DNA from: Gautieria morchelliformis
Taxonomy: Eukaryota; Basidiomycota; Agaricomycetes; Gomphales; Gomphaceae
Reading direction: 5' to 3'
Assembly (NCBI GenBank): GCA_015179125.1
Contig: WHVA01000519.1
Coordinates: 1 to 64,000 of the forward strand
DNA: 64,000 bases
The position numbers were made by a program, and so were the translations under genes. Each line of letters opens with the position of its first letter. Within the stretch, counting starts at the first letter, position 1. Positions 63,507 to 64,000 of the stretch are shown here, in pieces. Below the pieces are notes generated by a model that worked only from the letters and a program-made list of their open reading frames with translations, was not told the DNA's origin and did not search any database.

Positions 63507-63977
63507 ATGATTTTCCATACCAATCTTTGCGTCAACAGTCTTTCAAACAATTCCATGGATCCCTGGGATTCTGCCCTTTGTAAGCTTACCGTCGCTGATA
63601 TCTATGAAGCAATTCCCAAGAGTCAGTTCACCCGGACTGCACAGCGTAGCAAGGAGGCGTTGGTTAGGGAAGCTTGCAGTTTCTCTGGCAAGCTGCGGAA
63701 TGCTCTCATAGCCGCTGTACTCGCTAAGGATACATCGATGTCGAGGAAAAGAAAGAGATGTGCAGAACCCACTGTGGAGAGCAGGATGTCACATAGGATC
63801 ATGGATAACATAGAAAACTACTCAACAAATCCAGCTGACTTTCTCTTGCTGCCGACTGCAGAAGAGGTTCACCATTGCCAACGCCAGTTCTATGAGGCTA
63901 CTAGCAGCCAGTCTGTGAAGGAGTCGGTTTGCATGGCATGCGTGCGATGTTTGTGGACACATGAAGGGGAAACTTGA
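63507..63977 (+). CDS. Helitron-like N-terminal ORF (first exon; continues beyond window likely)
   Basis: A 157-codon frame from ATG 63507. It carries a basic patch (MSRKRKRCAE) and then FLLLPTAEEVHHCQRQFYEA with TSSQSVKESVCMACVRCLW. The order 'LPT...FYEATS...VCxxCxR' is the N-terminal signature of Agaricomycete Helitron helicase proteins. The stop at 63977 may be avoided by splicing at GTGCGATG (near 63942) into sequence past the window, so this is likely a partial element. The helicase itself is not in the window. Confidence 0.45.
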   Translation: MIFHTNLCVNSLSNNSMDPWDSALCKLTVADIYEAIPKSQFTRTAQRSKEALVREACSFSGKLRNALIAAVLAKDTSMSRKRKRCAEPTVESRMSHRIMDNIENYSTNPADFLLLPTAEEVHHCQRQFYEATSSQSVKESVCMACVRCLWTHEGET

Positions 63978-64000
63978 TTTTTGCCAGACATGCTGAATAT

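Overview
This is a eukaryotic window and almost certainly comes from a filamentous basidiomycete (Agaricomycetes). Coding regions are broken by many short introns (mostly about 48-70 nt, GT-AG). The recognisable genes are core fungal or eukaryotic ones. The mobile elements (a Tnp2/CACTA transposase, an LTR, a DDE transposase piece, a Helitron-like N-terminus) and several lineage-restricted families are of the Agaricomycete kind. Exons were joined by reading phase by eye. No similarity search was possible, so names rest on motifs.

Layout: Positions 1-7.2 kb are repeat-rich. They hold a coiled-coil/zinc-cluster gene running off the left edge, an LTR, a decayed CACTA transposase and a 93-bp tandem repeat. 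Positions 7.9-17.7 kb hold housekeeping genes: an F-box-like gene, SOK1/TCP11, the TFIIH subunit SSL1 (divergent from SOK1, 63 bp between the coding regions), a mitochondrial CDF metal transporter and a Na+/H+ antiporter. Positions 17.7-20.4 kb contain no clear gene but do contain two local tandem duplications. Positions 20.4-32.4 kb hold an unrecognised proline-rich protein, an MBL-fold hydrolase, a mucin-like one-pass membrane protein and a P5B ATPase. Positions 34-49 kb hold BOS1, a FAM72 homologue, polyubiquitin with an intron in every repeat, a coiled-coil protein with a WHxDKF motif, RRP17/NOL12, an AnmK-type sugar kinase with two apparent single-base frameshifts, a coiled-coil gene and an amidohydrolase-like gene. 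Positions 49.5-57.5 kb hold UPF2/NMD2, a PP2C phosphatase, a small twin-CX9C EMI1-family gene and a tRNA-Ala. Positions 57.5-64 kb are accessory and repeat-rich again: a broken DDE transposase, a lineage-restricted gene with a duplicated 5' end, hairpin repeats and a Helitron-like ORF.

There is no operon logic. The genes serve general cell functions: transcription and repair (SSL1), RNA decay and rRNA processing (UPF2, RRP17), protein turnover (ubiquitin), secretion (BOS1), and ion or metal transport (antiporter, CDF, P5B ATPase). The most unusual items are the zinc-cluster gene antisense to an LTR, the regularly intron-split polyubiquitin gene, the frameshifted AnmK gene, and three duplications that each copy a promoter, a gene start or a repeat unit.
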